Source: Hymenobacter sp. IS2118 (GTDB taxonomy: Bacteria; Bacteroidota; Bacteroidia; Cytophagales; Hymenobacteraceae). From it: DNA of 64,000 bases. The stretch spans positions 24,052-88,051 of the forward strand of contig NZ_JNLX01000185.1 in the NCBI RefSeq assembly GCF_000715495.1, given 5' to 3'. Below the pieces are notes generated by a model. That model ran no database searches. It was not told the DNA's origin and saw only the letters and a list, made by a program, of their open reading frames with translations. Below, piece by piece: positions 49,430-58,150 of this stretch; within the stretch, counting starts at the first letter, position 1, and the number at the start of each line of letters is the position of its first letter. A program made the position numbers and the translations under genes.

Positions 49430-51700
49430 ATGGACAACTTATCCAGAAGGTTACTGCAAGCCTCGTGCGCCGTTGCTCTTACGGCCGCTACTGCCTCCAC
49501 GGCTCAAGCGCAAAGCACCGGCAAGGACCTCAAAACCGGCAACAAGTTATTCGAGCAGGAAAATTACCGCGCCGCCCTTCCGTTCTACGAGAAGGTATTG
49601 GCAAAAGACCCGAACAATGCCAAAGCGCTGTTCAACGCCGGTATTTCCTATATGTCGTTCGACAAGGAAAAGGCCAGTGACTACATTTACAAAGCACAGA
49701 AGCTCAAGCCGAAGGTTTCGAAAGATGTGGAGTACTGGCTCGGCCGGGTAGACCACCTGAACTATAATTTCGACGAGGCCGTGGCTCACTTCCAGGCCTA
49801 CAACGTCACGCTGAAAAAGAACGACCAGCGCAAAGAAGAGCTTGCCCAGCTTATTCAGCACAGCAAAAATGCCAAGGTGCAGTTCAACTCGCCCAAGGAT
49901 ATTTTTGTGAAAAACCTGGGGCCAACCATCAACACGCAGTATTCGGAGCACAGCCCGGTTATTTCGTCGGATGACAAGACGCTGCTTTTTACCTCGCGGG
50001 GTGAGAAAGTGACGGGTGCGACGGGCCAGTTCACCGACAAGAAGAACAACAGCATTGCCGCCGATGGCGAGTATTACGAGGATATCTTTGAAACCACCCG
50101 CGTGGATGACGAGAACTGGGAGGCTCCCCGCTCGCTGAGCGCGGCCCTGAACGGCAAAGGTCACGATGCCTCGACGCAACTGTTCGACAACGACACCAAG
50201 CTGTTGATGTATCGTAACGATAACAACGGCGACATTTTTGTGGCGGAAAGAACCGCTACCGGTGGCTGGTCTGTTCCCAAGCCTTTGGGTGACAACGTTA
50301 ACTCCAAGTCTTACGAAGGTGACGCTTACATCACGCCCGATGGATTGACGCTTTACTTCTCCACTGGCCGCTACTCGGAAGATGGCACGCTGGACTTGTA
50401 CGTTTCGACCCGTTCGAGTGTGAGCGGTGACTTTGGCCCGGCTAAATCCCTCGGTGGCGTTATCAATACGCGCTACGACGACGACAGCCCCTACTTGAGC
50501 CGTGATGGCAAAACCCTGTACTTCTCGTCGCGCGGCCACAACACGATGGGCGGCTACGATATTTTCAAGTCGGAGTACAACGCTGAAACCCGTCGCTGGG
50601 GTACGGCTGAGAACCTGGGCTACCCCATCAATACGCCCGACGACGATTCTTATTACCGCCTGAGCCCCGACGGCTCGTACGCCTACTTGAGCAGCTACCG
50701 CATTGGGGGCTACGGTGAGAAGGACATCTACACCATCAACTACATCAAAAACGCCATTATCCAGGGCAAGGTGTTCTCGGCACGCGACAGTGTGACGGTG
50801 ATTCCGGGTGTAGAGCTGGTGTTCAGCGGTGCGCAGGCCGACAAAACGGCGCTGAGCTTCCGCGACATTACCAAGCCCGACGGTGCGTATCAGGTGGCAG
50901 TGCTTTCGGGCCGTACCTACCAGGTAGCGGTGAGCAAAGACGGCCAGAACATCGAAACACAGGAATTCCCGGTGCCGGTTTCGACCAACGACTCGACTAT
51001 CATCACGAAGAATTTCTACGTGAACTACATCGATACGACCGGCCGGTATGCTTATAAGCCCATCTACTTCGACACCGACAAATACAAGCTTCGTCCGGAG
51101 TCGATTACGGAACTGAACAACCTCACCCAGATTCTGACGGCTACGCCCGGCATCAACATCTCGATTGAAGGCCATTGCGACTCGCGCAACACCGACGAGT
51201 ACAACATGGTACTGGGCCAGAACCGCGCAGAGGCTGCTTACAACTACCTCAAGAAGCAGGGCATCGCTGAAACCCGCATGACCACCGTGAGCTACGGCGA
51301 GCGTCGTCCGGCGGCTCCGAACGATTCGCCCGAGAACATGCAGCTTAACCGTCGTGCCGAGTTCAAGCCGGTACTGCAGGAAGGCCAATCCATGCCAATG
51401 ACCAACCCAGGTAGCACGGGTACGGGTACCACCGGTACCAATTCCGGCTCGATGGGCACCGGCGCAGGCACCAGCGGTGCTGGCATGGCCGCGCCGCTGA
51501 CCCCCGGCAAAAGCAAAGTGAAAATGGCCGACGGCACCAAGGTGAAAACCAAAGTGGACGAGGACTCCGATAAAGTGAAGGTGAAAACCAAAGGTGCCAA
51601 CGGCGAGGAAACCAAAACCAAAACCAAAGACGGTGAATTGGATGGTAAAGCCAAGGACGCCAACGGCGACAAAACCAAAATCAAGACCAAAGTTGAGTAG
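49430..51700 (+). CDS. PorE-like OmpA-family protein (TPR, propeller, CRD, OmpA)
   Basis: This 756-residue envelope protein has a signal peptide (ending ASTAQAQ), TPR repeats (about 30-135), a WD40-like PD40 beta-propeller (about 150-430; repeats such as YLSRDGKTLYFSSRGHNTMGG), a carboxypeptidase-regulatory-like domain (about 445-525), and an OmpA peptidoglycan-binding domain (about 540-660) with NISIEGHCDSRNTDEYN and NRRAEF. That order matches PorE of the type IX secretion system, though other OmpA paralogues in the phylum share it. After the OmpA domain a ~100-residue tail, Gly/Thr-rich then Lys-rich (VKMADGTKVKTKVDEDS), is unusual. A porT-like gene lies 0.9 kb downstream. Confidence 0.9.
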   Translation: MDNLSRRLLQASCAVALTAATASTAQAQSTGKDLKTGNKLFEQENYRAALPFYEKVLAKDPNNAKALFNAGISYMSFDKEKASDYIYKAQKLKPKVSKDVEYWLGRVDHLNYNFDEAVAHFQAYNVTLKKNDQRKEELAQLIQHSKNAKVQFNSPKDIFVKNLGPTINTQYSEHSPVISSDDKTLLFTSRGEKVTGATGQFTDKKNNSIAADGEYYEDIFETTRVDDENWEAPRSLSAALNGKGHDASTQLFDNDTKLLMYRNDNNGDIFVAERTATGGWSVPKPLGDNVNSKSYEGDAYITPDGLTLYFSTGRYSEDGTLDLYVSTRSSVSGDFGPAKSLGGVINTRYDDDSPYLSRDGKTLYFSSRGHNTMGGYDIFKSEYNAETRRWGTAENLGYPINTPDDDSYYRLSPDGSYAYLSSYRIGGYGEKDIYTINYIKNAIIQGKVFSARDSVTVIPGVELVFSGAQADKTALSFRDITKPDGAYQVAVLSGRTYQVAVSKDGQNIETQEFPVPVSTNDSTIITKNFYVNYIDTTGRYAYKPIYFDTDKYKLRPESITELNNLTQILTATPGINISIEGHCDSRNTDEYNMVLGQNRAEAAYNYLKKQGIAETRMTTVSYGERRPAAPNDSPENMQLNRRAEFKPVLQEGQSMPMTNPGSTGTGTTGTNSGSMGTGAGTSGAGMAAPLTPGKSKVKMADGTKVKTKVDEDSDKVKVKTKGANGEETKTKTKDGELDGKAKDANGDKTKIKTKVE

Positions 51701-51723
51701 TCAACCGGGTCAGTAAACAGGGA

Positions 51724-51758
51724 AGCGGGCTGGGCAAATTGTCCGGCCCGCTTTTTTT
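51724..51758 (+). terminator. Terminator of the OmpA-family gene
   Basis: AGCGGGC and GCCCGCT pair around a 15-base loop and are followed by T7. Confidence 0.8.
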
Positions 51759-51875
51759 ATGGGCTTTGCGTGGGCACTCCACCTCGTTTATCCCTGAGTT
51801 TGTTAACAAAGCGGCCCTGTTGGGCGTTGGGGGAATACAATTTTCTCGCTTCATCACCGTTATTTGCGCCTGCAC

Positions 51876-52604
51876 ATGGCCGTAGTACCCTACAAAGACA
51901 ATTCCGACGACAAGAAATCGCAGGTTGCCCAGATGTTTAACTCCATCGCGGGCAAGTACGATTTTCTGAACCACTTCCTCAGCGCCGGCACCGACATCTA
52001 CTGGCGGCGCAAGGCGGTGGATGAGTTGAAAGCCCTGCGCCCGGCCCGCATTCTGGATATTGCCACCGGCACGGCCGATTTCGCCATTGAAACCCTGCGC
52101 ACCGCCGCCGCCGATGCCCACGTAACCGGCGTGGATATTTCGGAAGGCATGCTGGAAGTAGGTCGCCGCAAGCTGGCCGCCAAAGGCCTCGGCCACCGCA
52201 TTCGCCTGGAGTTGGGGGATTCGGAAAACCTGCCGTTTCAGGACGGCGAGTTTGATGCCGTGACGGCTTCGTTTGGCGTGCGCAACTTCGCACACCTGGA
52301 AGCAGGCCTGGCCGAAATGCTGCGCGTGCTGCGGCCGGGCGGCAAGCTGGTTATTCTGGAGTTTAGCAAGCCCACGGCCTTTCCGCTCAAGCAAGCTTAT
52401 AATTTTTACTTCCGCCGGGTGCTGCCGGTTTTTGGCAAATTGATTTCCAAAGACCAGTCAGCTTATACTTACCTGCCCGCTTCGGTGCAGGCATTCCCCG
52501 ACGGTCCCGATTTTCTGGCTATTTTGGCCAGGGTCGGTTTCAAAGAACCTGCATGGCAACCACTCACCTTCGGTATCAGCTCCATCTACACGGCGCACAA
52601 GTAA
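51876..52604 (+). CDS. ubiE: Demethylmenaquinone methyltransferase
   Basis: This 242-residue SAM-dependent C-methyltransferase (UbiE/MenG) performs the last step of menaquinone synthesis. Motifs are QMFNSIAGKYDFLNHFLS, the SAM site LDIATGTADFAIE, VTGVDISEGMLEVGR, VTASFGVRNFAHLE, and LVILEFSKPTAFPLK. Start 51876 (MAVVPYKDNSD) is chosen over an ATG 12 bases upstream by family length. In this phylum, which uses menaquinone, MenG is the relevant activity. It overlaps the downstream porT-like gene by about 50 bases. Confidence 0.96.
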   Translation: MAVVPYKDNSDDKKSQVAQMFNSIAGKYDFLNHFLSAGTDIYWRRKAVDELKALRPARILDIATGTADFAIETLRTAAADAHVTGVDISEGMLEVGRRKLAAKGLGHRIRLELGDSENLPFQDGEFDAVTASFGVRNFAHLEAGLAEMLRVLRPGGKLVILEFSKPTAFPLKQAYNFYFRRVLPVFGKLISKDQSAYTYLPASVQAFPDGPDFLAILARVGFKEPAWQPLTFGISSIYTAHK

Positions 52605-53359
52605 AGCGCCTGGCCCTGCTGGGCATTTTGGGGTTGCTGGTGCCCACCGTGGCTTTTGGGCAACGCAAATCCAACTCTAAAGCTTCACGGGGCAGGGGCG
52701 GAACTGTGAAATCCATTACGGTGAAAAACCTGCCCGCCTACGACGAGCGGTGGTTTCATCCGGGCATGTATGTCGGCTTCAGCGCGTCCCGCTTTATTAT
52801 TGAGCAGTCGGACCGCTACATCACCAACCGCAACATCATCGCCAATTCCGTTATCAGTCCGAGCCTGGGCGTGGGGTTTATTGGGGATGCGCGGCTGGGG
52901 GATGCGACTTCGCCGTTTGTGCTGCGTTTCGCGCCGGGGGTTTCGTTTCTGACCCGCAAGGTAGAATTCAAGCCGCGGCGGTACCCCAATCCGGATTCCA
53001 TCGTGACCCAGGAAGTCACTTCCACGGTCATCCAGTTTCCGGTATTGCTAAAGTATCAGTCAGACCGTCGTCGCAATAGTCGCGCCTACATGATAGCTGG
53101 TCTCAGCCCCAGCATCACGGCCAGCAACCGTCGCAGCGACCCCTTGCGCAACCAGCTGCAGGCCCTGAACAGCGACCTGACCCTTGAATATGGCGTCGGG
53201 CTGGATTTGTTTTACCCCTTGTTTAAGTTGGCGCCGGAGCTGCGCTTTTCGCATGGCCTGCGTAATCTGCTCGTTTCCAGCGACCGTGACGTTTTCAGCC
53301 GCAGCCTGCAGCGCATGAGTACCAATTCGGTGACGCTTTACCTCAACATTCAGAATTAA
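52553..53359 (+). CDS. porT: PorT-family outer-membrane beta-barrel protein
   Basis: This 268-residue predicted 8-strand barrel has a signal sequence (VKRLALLGILGLLVPTVAFGQ) preceded by about 16 residues that overlap the end of ubiE in another frame. Barrel features include FHPGMYVGFSASRF, SPSLGVGFIGDARLG, VIQFPVLLKYQSDRR, AYMIAGLSPSITA and a final VTLYLNIQN. PorT (SprT) is a type IX secretion component, and adjacency to ubiE is a conserved arrangement I know from Bacteroidota, so the porT assignment rests on both fold and context. The true start could be slightly downstream at a non-ATG codon, since the N-terminal extension is unusual. Confidence 0.78.
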   Translation: MATTHLRYQLHLHGAQVKRLALLGILGLLVPTVAFGQRKSNSKASRGRGGTVKSITVKNLPAYDERWFHPGMYVGFSASRFIIEQSDRYITNRNIIANSVISPSLGVGFIGDARLGDATSPFVLRFAPGVSFLTRKVEFKPRRYPNPDSIVTQEVTSTVIQFPVLLKYQSDRRRNSRAYMIAGLSPSITASNRRSDPLRNQLQALNSDLTLEYGVGLDLFYPLFKLAPELRFSHGLRNLLVSSDRDVFSRSLQRMSTNSVTLYLNIQN

Positions 53360-53372
53360 GCCCGGTGGGATG

Positions 53373-53434
53373 GTTGTCAGCTGCTGGTTGCTAGGCCTTA
53401 CACAACTGATAACGAATAACCAACAACTGACAAC
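53373..53434. repeat. Word-type inverted repeat (GTTGTCAG / CTGACAAC)
   Basis: GTTGTCAG (53373) and CTGACAAC (53427) are perfect complements, within GGTTGTCAGCTGCTGGTTG on the left and AACCAACAACTGACAAC plus CCAGCCAACAAC on the right. It ends at the SDR start codon, between same-strand genes. Confidence 0.6.
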
Positions 53435-53452
53435 TACCAGCCAACAACGCCC

Positions 53453-54199
53453 ATGAAAACTGCCTTTATTACGGGAGCTTCTTCAGGAATTGGTCGAGCC
53501 ACTGCGGTGGCGCTGGCTGGTGCCGGCTACCAGTTGGTGATAACCGGGCGGCGGCGCGAGCGGCTAGACGAGCTGGCCGCTCAGCTGGCGCCCGTGCCGG
53601 TGCATTCGCTGGTGTTTGATGTGCGGGACCGGGCGGCGGTGCAGGCGGCGGTAGCCACGCTCCCCGCCGCGCTGCAGGCGCCCGATGTGTTGGTGAACAA
53701 CGCGGGCGGCGCGCACGGCCTGGCTCCAATCCAGACCGGCGACCCTGCCGACTGGGACCAGATGCTCGACGCCAACGTGCGGGGCCTGCTGAACGTGACG
53801 CAGGCATTACTGCCAGGCATGACGGCCCGCGAAACTGGATTTATCGTGAACGTGGGCTCGGTGGCGGGGCAGGAGGCCTACGCCAATGGCAACGTGTACT
53901 GCGCTAGCAAAGCCGCTGTGGCTATGCTCACCAAAACCATGCGCCTAGACCTGTTGCCCACGGGCGTGCGGGTGGCGGAGGTAAACCCCGGCGCCGTAGA
54001 AACCGAGTTTTCGCAGGTGCGCTTTAAAGGTGATGACGCCAGGGCTGCCAAAGTTTACGAAGGCTTTGAGCCTCTGCGCCCCGAAGACATTGCTGAGGTC
54101 ATCGTGTTTATGGTGACCCGGCCCCCGCACGTCACCATTGCCGAAGTGCTGATATTGGCCGGGGCGCAAGGCGCTGCCACTACCATCATCCGCAAGTAG
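53453..54199 (+). CDS. SDR-family NAD(P)-dependent oxidoreductase
   Basis: This 248-residue classical short-chain dehydrogenase is similar to YdfG-type enzymes (3-hydroxy acid or serine dehydrogenases). The cofactor motif FITGASSGIGRA (with Arg-rich TGRRRERL suggesting NADPH), the NNAGG motif, the catalytic Ser in NVGSVAG, and YCASK (Tyr-x-x-x-Lys) are intact, followed by VNPGAVETEFS. The substrate is not predictable. It is monocistronic, ending at a long inverted repeat. Confidence 0.93.
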   Translation: MKTAFITGASSGIGRATAVALAGAGYQLVITGRRRERLDELAAQLAPVPVHSLVFDVRDRAAVQAAVATLPAALQAPDVLVNNAGGAHGLAPIQTGDPADWDQMLDANVRGLLNVTQALLPGMTARETGFIVNVGSVAGQEAYANGNVYCASKAAVAMLTKTMRLDLLPTGVRVAEVNPGAVETEFSQVRFKGDDARAAKVYEGFEPLRPEDIAEVIVFMVTRPPHVTIAEVLILAGAQGAATTIIRK

Positions 54200-54230
54200 G
54201 TAGTGCTGCAAGCTGGCCTGTGAGCTGGTA

Positions 54231-54326
54231 CGCTGCCCATTGGTCCCGAGCCTCTGGCTCGAACGTGCACTGACGTTTCAGACACCCGCACCCGTCGAGC
54301 CAGAGGCTCGAAGCCAATGGGCAGCG
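54231..54326. repeat. Inverted repeat with GAGCC(T)CTGGCTCGA core
   Basis: CGCTGCCCATTGG (54231-54243) and CGAGCCTCTGGCTCGA (54247-54262) are echoed as TCGAGCCAGAGGCTCG (54295-54310) and CCAATGGGCAGCG (54314-54326). Outer words GCAAGCTGGC and GCCAGCCTCTGTAGC extend the symmetry to about 54205-54358. It lies between convergent genes. Confidence 0.75.
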
Positions 54327-54358
54327 CGTCAGAGACGCGCGCCAGCCTCTGTAGCAGC

Positions 54359-55021
54359 TTAGCTGTTGGTCGGAGTTGCCACAATTTTCTCCAGCACAGC
54401 ACGGTTGAGTTCGTGCTTTCCGTCGAAGGTGAGCAGGCGGGGAGTTGCTCCGAGTTGCTGAAGTAAGGCTTGCTGCTCGGTCATTTTCGCGGTGGAAATG
54501 TATTCGTCTCTGCTGCCGAGAACGAGCGTGAGGTCGAGGCCGCGTAGCAGGCGGGTGACGTCGGGGGCGGCCATGTCTTCGGGGAAGCCACCGGCCCAAA
54601 GCACCAGCCGGTCGGGGCGAAAGGGAGCCCGCGTCAGCCACCGGCCGACGGTGGCGGTGCCCTGCGAAAAGCCCAGCACGGTGGTGTGCACCCCGGCCGG
54701 GCACGTGGCCAGCACCTGTGCCGCTAGTTGGTTGAGGAAGCCGATGTGGTCTTCTATTTCGTGCAGCCGGTCGTCGCTGGTCATCCAAGAGGCGCCCACA
54801 CGGCCGCCGTTGCCGCGGAGGTAAAACCGGGAAAGGCCTTCGGGGGCGATGACGACCGTGTGCGGGTCGGCTTCGGTAAGGAAGGCGAAATGGCGCGAGA
54901 AATAGGCCGCCAACTGGCCATAGCCGTGGCATACGAACCAGATTCGCCGTGTAGCGGGTGATAACTCACCCAGCTGATAGTACCGGGCGGTGCGGGTTAC
55001 GGCCAGGTGGTGCTCCGTCAT
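54359..55021 (-). CDS. Alpha/beta hydrolase (phospholipase/carboxylesterase type)
   Basis: This 220-residue serine esterase fold protein has the oxyanion segment WFVCHGYGQLAAYF, the nucleophile elbow VLGFSQGTATVGRW, an Asp in LVLGSRDEYIS and the catalytic His in DGKHELN. It resembles the YpfH/carboxylesterase-thioesterase family (PF02230 type). There is no signal peptide, so it is cytoplasmic. The natural substrate is unknown. A cytidine deaminase gene lies 75 bases upstream on the same strand. Confidence 0.9.
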   Translation of the reverse strand: MTEHHLAVTRTARYYQLGELSPATRRIWFVCHGYGQLAAYFSRHFAFLTEADPHTVVIAPEGLSRFYLRGNGGRVGASWMTSDDRLHEIEDHIGFLNQLAAQVLATCPAGVHTTVLGFSQGTATVGRWLTRAPFRPDRLVLWAGGFPEDMAAPDVTRLLRGLDLTLVLGSRDEYISTAKMTEQQALLQQLGATPRLLTFDGKHELNRAVLEKIVATPTNS

Positions 55022-55095
55022 TGCTGTCGATTGGGGAAATGCGCCGGTGAGCTTTCAACCTAAAGTGAGTGAAAGCATCGAATCACCTAACCAGC

Positions 55096-55593
55096 TCAGC
55101 TCGCTGGCAGGTCGTCGGCTGAAAAGTTGAATGGTATTAACGCGGCCAAAGAGGGAAAGCGGAGGATGGTGCCCGCCCGGCTGGGCAGCAGCAGTGGAAT
55201 GGCTTGCCCCTGGCGGGTTTCGTATTCCAGCATCACCTGGCGGCAGGCGCCGCAGGGGAGGGCCGGGCCAAAGTCGCCGGCGGTGGGGCGGGCCGCGATG
55301 GCCATGCCTACAATGGCGGCGTGTTCCGGTTGGCTGGCAGCCAGGCCAAACAGGGCCGTGCGCTCGGCGCAGAGGCCCGAAGGATACGCCGCGTTTTCCT
55401 GGTTGGTGCCCCGGAAAATGGTCCCATCGGCTAGGAGCAGGGCTGCGCCCACCTGGAACCCGGAATAGGGCGCGTAAGCGGTGGCGGTAGCGTCGCGGGC
55501 GGCTTGCCAGGTGGCTTGCTCGGCGGGAGTGAGGTCAGCGGCAGTGTCCAGCTCTTCGAAGGCGATGAGCTGCTGGCGGGAAATACGGGCCAT
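55096..55593 (-). CDS. cdd: Cytidine deaminase
   Basis: This 165-residue zinc enzyme converts cytidine to uridine in pyrimidine salvage. The zinc and proton-shuttle motif is Cys-Ala-Glu (SGLCAERTALF) with PCGACRQVMLE, the tetrameric short-form type. Upstream is YAPYSGFQVGAALL and GTNQENAAYPSG for substrate binding. Start 55593 (MARISRQQLIAF) is preferred; the upstream in-frame extension of 29 residues overlaps the divergent gene's region. A -7-like TATCTTCG lies about 20 bases upstream on the minus strand. Confidence 0.95.
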   Translation of the reverse strand: MARISRQQLIAFEELDTAADLTPAEQATWQAARDATATAYAPYSGFQVGAALLLADGTIFRGTNQENAAYPSGLCAERTALFGLAASQPEHAAIVGMAIAARPTAGDFGPALPCGACRQVMLEYETRQGQAIPLLLPSRAGTILRFPSLAALIPFNFSADDLPAS

Positions 55594-55716
55594 GAATTGC
55601 GGATAAGGGGCGGCGAAGATAGGGCCTCGCGTGGAATGCGAAACCATGAGGGCGAACGGCGGGCATTTCCCCAGCACCAATGCGCCCGGATTGCGCGCTA
55701 CGCGGGCGGCGCTCCC

Positions 55717-55724
55717 TACTTTTG
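55717..55724 (+). promoter_or_regulatory. -7 box directly before the saccharopine dehydrogenase-like gene
   Basis: TACTTTTG matches TAnnTTTG; CCGC separates it from ATG 55729. Confidence 0.5.
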
Positions 55725-55728
55725 CCGC

Positions 55729-57081
55729 ATGACTTCCCGCTTACTACTGCTCGGCGCCGGACGCTCGGCCTCCTCCCTTATTCAATACTTGCTGCGCCAC
55801 GCGCCGGCCGAAAACTGGTTGCTGACCGTGGCCGACGCCAATGCCGCCCACCTCGCGCCGGTGCTGGCCGCGCATTCGGAGTACGCCCGTGCCGTGCCGT
55901 TTGACCTCAGCAATGAAACGCTGCTGGAGCAGCTGGTGGTCGAAGCCGACGTGGTGATTTCCATGCTGCCGGCCCTGCTGCACCCCGTGGTGGCGCGGGT
56001 GTGTGTGCGGCACGGCCGGCACCTGGCTACGGCCAGCTACGTGAGCCCGGAAATCGCGGCGCTGCACGACGAGGCCCAGGCGGCCGGCGTGACCCTGCTC
56101 ATGGAGTGCGGCCTCGACCCCGGCCTCGACCATATGTCGGCCATGCGCGCCATTGCGCACATTCGGGCGCGGGGCGGCCGGCTCATTTCGTTCAAGTCGT
56201 ACTGCGGTGGCCTGCTGGCGCCCGCGGCCGAGGGCGACAACCCCTGGAAATATAAGTTTACCTGGAACCCGCGCAATGTGGTGCTGGCGGGCCAAAGCAC
56301 GGCTAAGTTTCTGGAAAACGGGCACCCGCGCTTCATTCCCTATCAGCAGCTGTTTGCGCGCACCGAGACGCTGACATTGCCCGGCTACGGCGACTTTGAG
56401 GGCTACGCCAACCGCGACTCCCTCAGCTACCGGGCGCCCTATGGCCTCGATGATATTCCCACTATTCTGCGTGGCACCCTGCGGCGGCCGGGCTATTGCG
56501 CCGCCTGGCACGCCCTGGTGCGCCTCGGCCTGACTGACGACGCCGTGAACCTGGGCAATGCCGAAACCATGACCTGGGCGGAACTGGTGGCCGCCTATTT
56601 GCCGGTTTCACTCGTTCCAAACCAGGTGCTGGCAGCGCGGCTGGCGCAATACCTGAACCTGGACCCGGCCGGGGAAGAAATGGCCCGTCTGAATTGGCTG
56701 GGCTTGTTTTCGGACCGCCCCGTGGGCCAGGCCAACGCTACGCCGGCCCAGCTGCTGGAACGTCTGTTGAGCGCAAAGTGGCAGCTACAGCCGCAGGACC
56801 ACGACCTGATTGTGATGCAGCACCTGTTCGAGTTTGAGCTGCAAGGCGCCACTCACCGCCTCACCTCGTCGCTGACGGTGGTGGGCGACGATGCCACGCA
56901 CACCGGCATGGCCAAAACCGTGGGTCTGCCGCTGGGTATGGCGGTGCGTCGGCTCGCGCGGGGCGAAGTAGCACAGCACGGCGTGCTGATTCCGGTGCAT
57001 GCCGACTTATACGAGCCCATTCTGGATGAGTTGGCGGCGGACTACGGCATTGTATTTCTGGAGGAAGAGCAGCCAGCCTAA
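55729..57081 (+). CDS. Saccharopine dehydrogenase-family protein
   Basis: This 450-residue protein has an N-terminal Rossmann fold (LLLLGAGRSASSLIQYLL, VADANAAHLAPV, VVISMLPALLHPVVARVC) and the reductase C-terminal domain (MECGLDPGLDHMSAMRAI, LISFKSYCGGLLAP, NPWKYKFTWNPRNVVLAG), as in the alpha-aminoadipic semialdehyde synthase C-half/Lys9 type. In Bacteroidota these may act in lysine degradation or in an unassigned imine reduction. Start 55729 (MTSRLLLLGAG) fits the Rossmann start and the -7 box immediately upstream. Confidence 0.92.
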   Translation: MTSRLLLLGAGRSASSLIQYLLRHAPAENWLLTVADANAAHLAPVLAAHSEYARAVPFDLSNETLLEQLVVEADVVISMLPALLHPVVARVCVRHGRHLATASYVSPEIAALHDEAQAAGVTLLMECGLDPGLDHMSAMRAIAHIRARGGRLISFKSYCGGLLAPAAEGDNPWKYKFTWNPRNVVLAGQSTAKFLENGHPRFIPYQQLFARTETLTLPGYGDFEGYANRDSLSYRAPYGLDDIPTILRGTLRRPGYCAAWHALVRLGLTDDAVNLGNAETMTWAELVAAYLPVSLVPNQVLAARLAQYLNLDPAGEEMARLNWLGLFSDRPVGQANATPAQLLERLLSAKWQLQPQDHDLIVMQHLFEFELQGATHRLTSSLTVVGDDATHTGMAKTVGLPLGMAVRRLARGEVAQHGVLIPVHADLYEPILDELAADYGIVFLEEEQPA

Positions 57082-57125
57082 CCCAACCGACAATATCAGC
57101 AGTAGGTGGCCGTTTCGCCTTCGCC

Positions 57126-58124
57126 ATGCAAGCACTCCATGCCTACCTGCGCCTGCGCCGTCAACTCCTGCTTCGGCAGCTGCGCGAAGTTGGCTGGCTG
57201 CGGCTGGCCGTGCTGTTGCCCCTGCTGGGGCTGGCCGTGGGCCGGGCGCTGGTGGCGGCGGCAACCAACTCCCAAGCGCGGTGGGCGGTGCCCGTGGTAG
57301 TGGTGCTGCTGCTGGCCTCGGCCCACCGGCAACGGGCCGATTTAAAATTTCTGGCCATCAGCGCGCCGGCCTTTCGCCGGTGGCTGGCAGTAGAATACCT
57401 GCTCTGGGCCTTGCCGGTGGCGGTGGTATTGGCGCTGTTTCGGGATTGGGGCGCGGCGGTGCTTACGCTGCTGCTGGCACCTTGGGCGGCGGCGTTGCCT
57501 CCCGTGCGTGAGGCCCGGGGCACGCGCACCAAAAGCCGCAGCCTGTTTCGCAGTGAGGCATTTGAGTGGGTGAGCGGCCTGCGGGTAGTGGGCTGGGTGT
57601 GGCTGCCGCTGCTGGCCGGGGCCGTTTGGCAACACGACGCGCCCCTGGCTCCCGTCGTCGCGCTGGCTGTTTGGCTGCTGGTGCTGCTGGGCTGCTACGG
57701 CGTGCCCGAACCCCTCACGATGCTGGTGCTGGCGGCGCGCTCGGCCCGGCAGTTTTTGCGGCGCCGGCTGCTGCTGGGGCTGGGATTGGGGCTGCTCACG
57801 GCGGCGCCTTTTCTCGGGCTGCTGGCGGCGGGGCCGGCCGGGGTGGGCGGCGCGGCGGCCGTGGGCGTGTTTTGGCTGGCGTTGCTGGGACTGATTATTC
57901 TGGCCAAGTATGCTTTTTATCCGAATGCCACGCAGCTGCGCATTATTCAGGCGCTGGTGGTGAGCGTGGCCCTGCTGCTGCCCGGCAACCCTGTGTACCC
58001 GGTGCTGCTGCTGGTGGCGGTGGGCGGCCTCATCTGGCAAAGCCAGCGCCGGCTCCGGACTGTGCTGGGGGAGGCTGGGGCGCCTCACTCCCTAGCCCCC
58101 TCTCCAATGGAGCGGGGGAAGTAG
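57126..58124 (+). CDS. Multi-pass membrane protein, probable ABC permease partner
   Basis: The 332-residue protein has about eight predicted transmembrane helices (for example LAVLLPLLGLAVGRALV, VPVVVVLLLASA, LLLGLGLGLLTAAPFLGLLA, VVSVALLLPGNPVYPVLLL) and no soluble domain I recognise. The ABC ATPase gene starts 27 bases downstream, so a permease role is inferred from context. The C-terminal ~10 residues (SLAPSPMERGK) are encoded by a CTAGCCCCCTCTCC...GGAGCGGGGG palindromic sequence that looks like an intergenic repeat absorbed into the frame. Confidence 0.75.
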   Translation: MQALHAYLRLRRQLLLRQLREVGWLRLAVLLPLLGLAVGRALVAAATNSQARWAVPVVVVLLLASAHRQRADLKFLAISAPAFRRWLAVEYLLWALPVAVVLALFRDWGAAVLTLLLAPWAAALPPVREARGTRTKSRSLFRSEAFEWVSGLRVVGWVWLPLLAGAVWQHDAPLAPVVALAVWLLVLLGCYGVPEPLTMLVLAARSARQFLRRRLLLGLGLGLLTAAPFLGLLAAGPAGVGGAAAVGVFWLALLGLIILAKYAFYPNATQLRIIQALVVSVALLLPGNPVYPVLLLVAVGGLIWQSQRRLRTVLGEAGAPHSLAPSPMERGK

Positions 58125-58150
58125 TTTCTAGCCCTAAAATCGTTTTCTAC

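Noticed and set aside
49221..49430. Minus-strand frame of 69 codons in the OmpA-gene leader
   Set aside because: It covers the predicted 5' leader and has no recognisable protein features.
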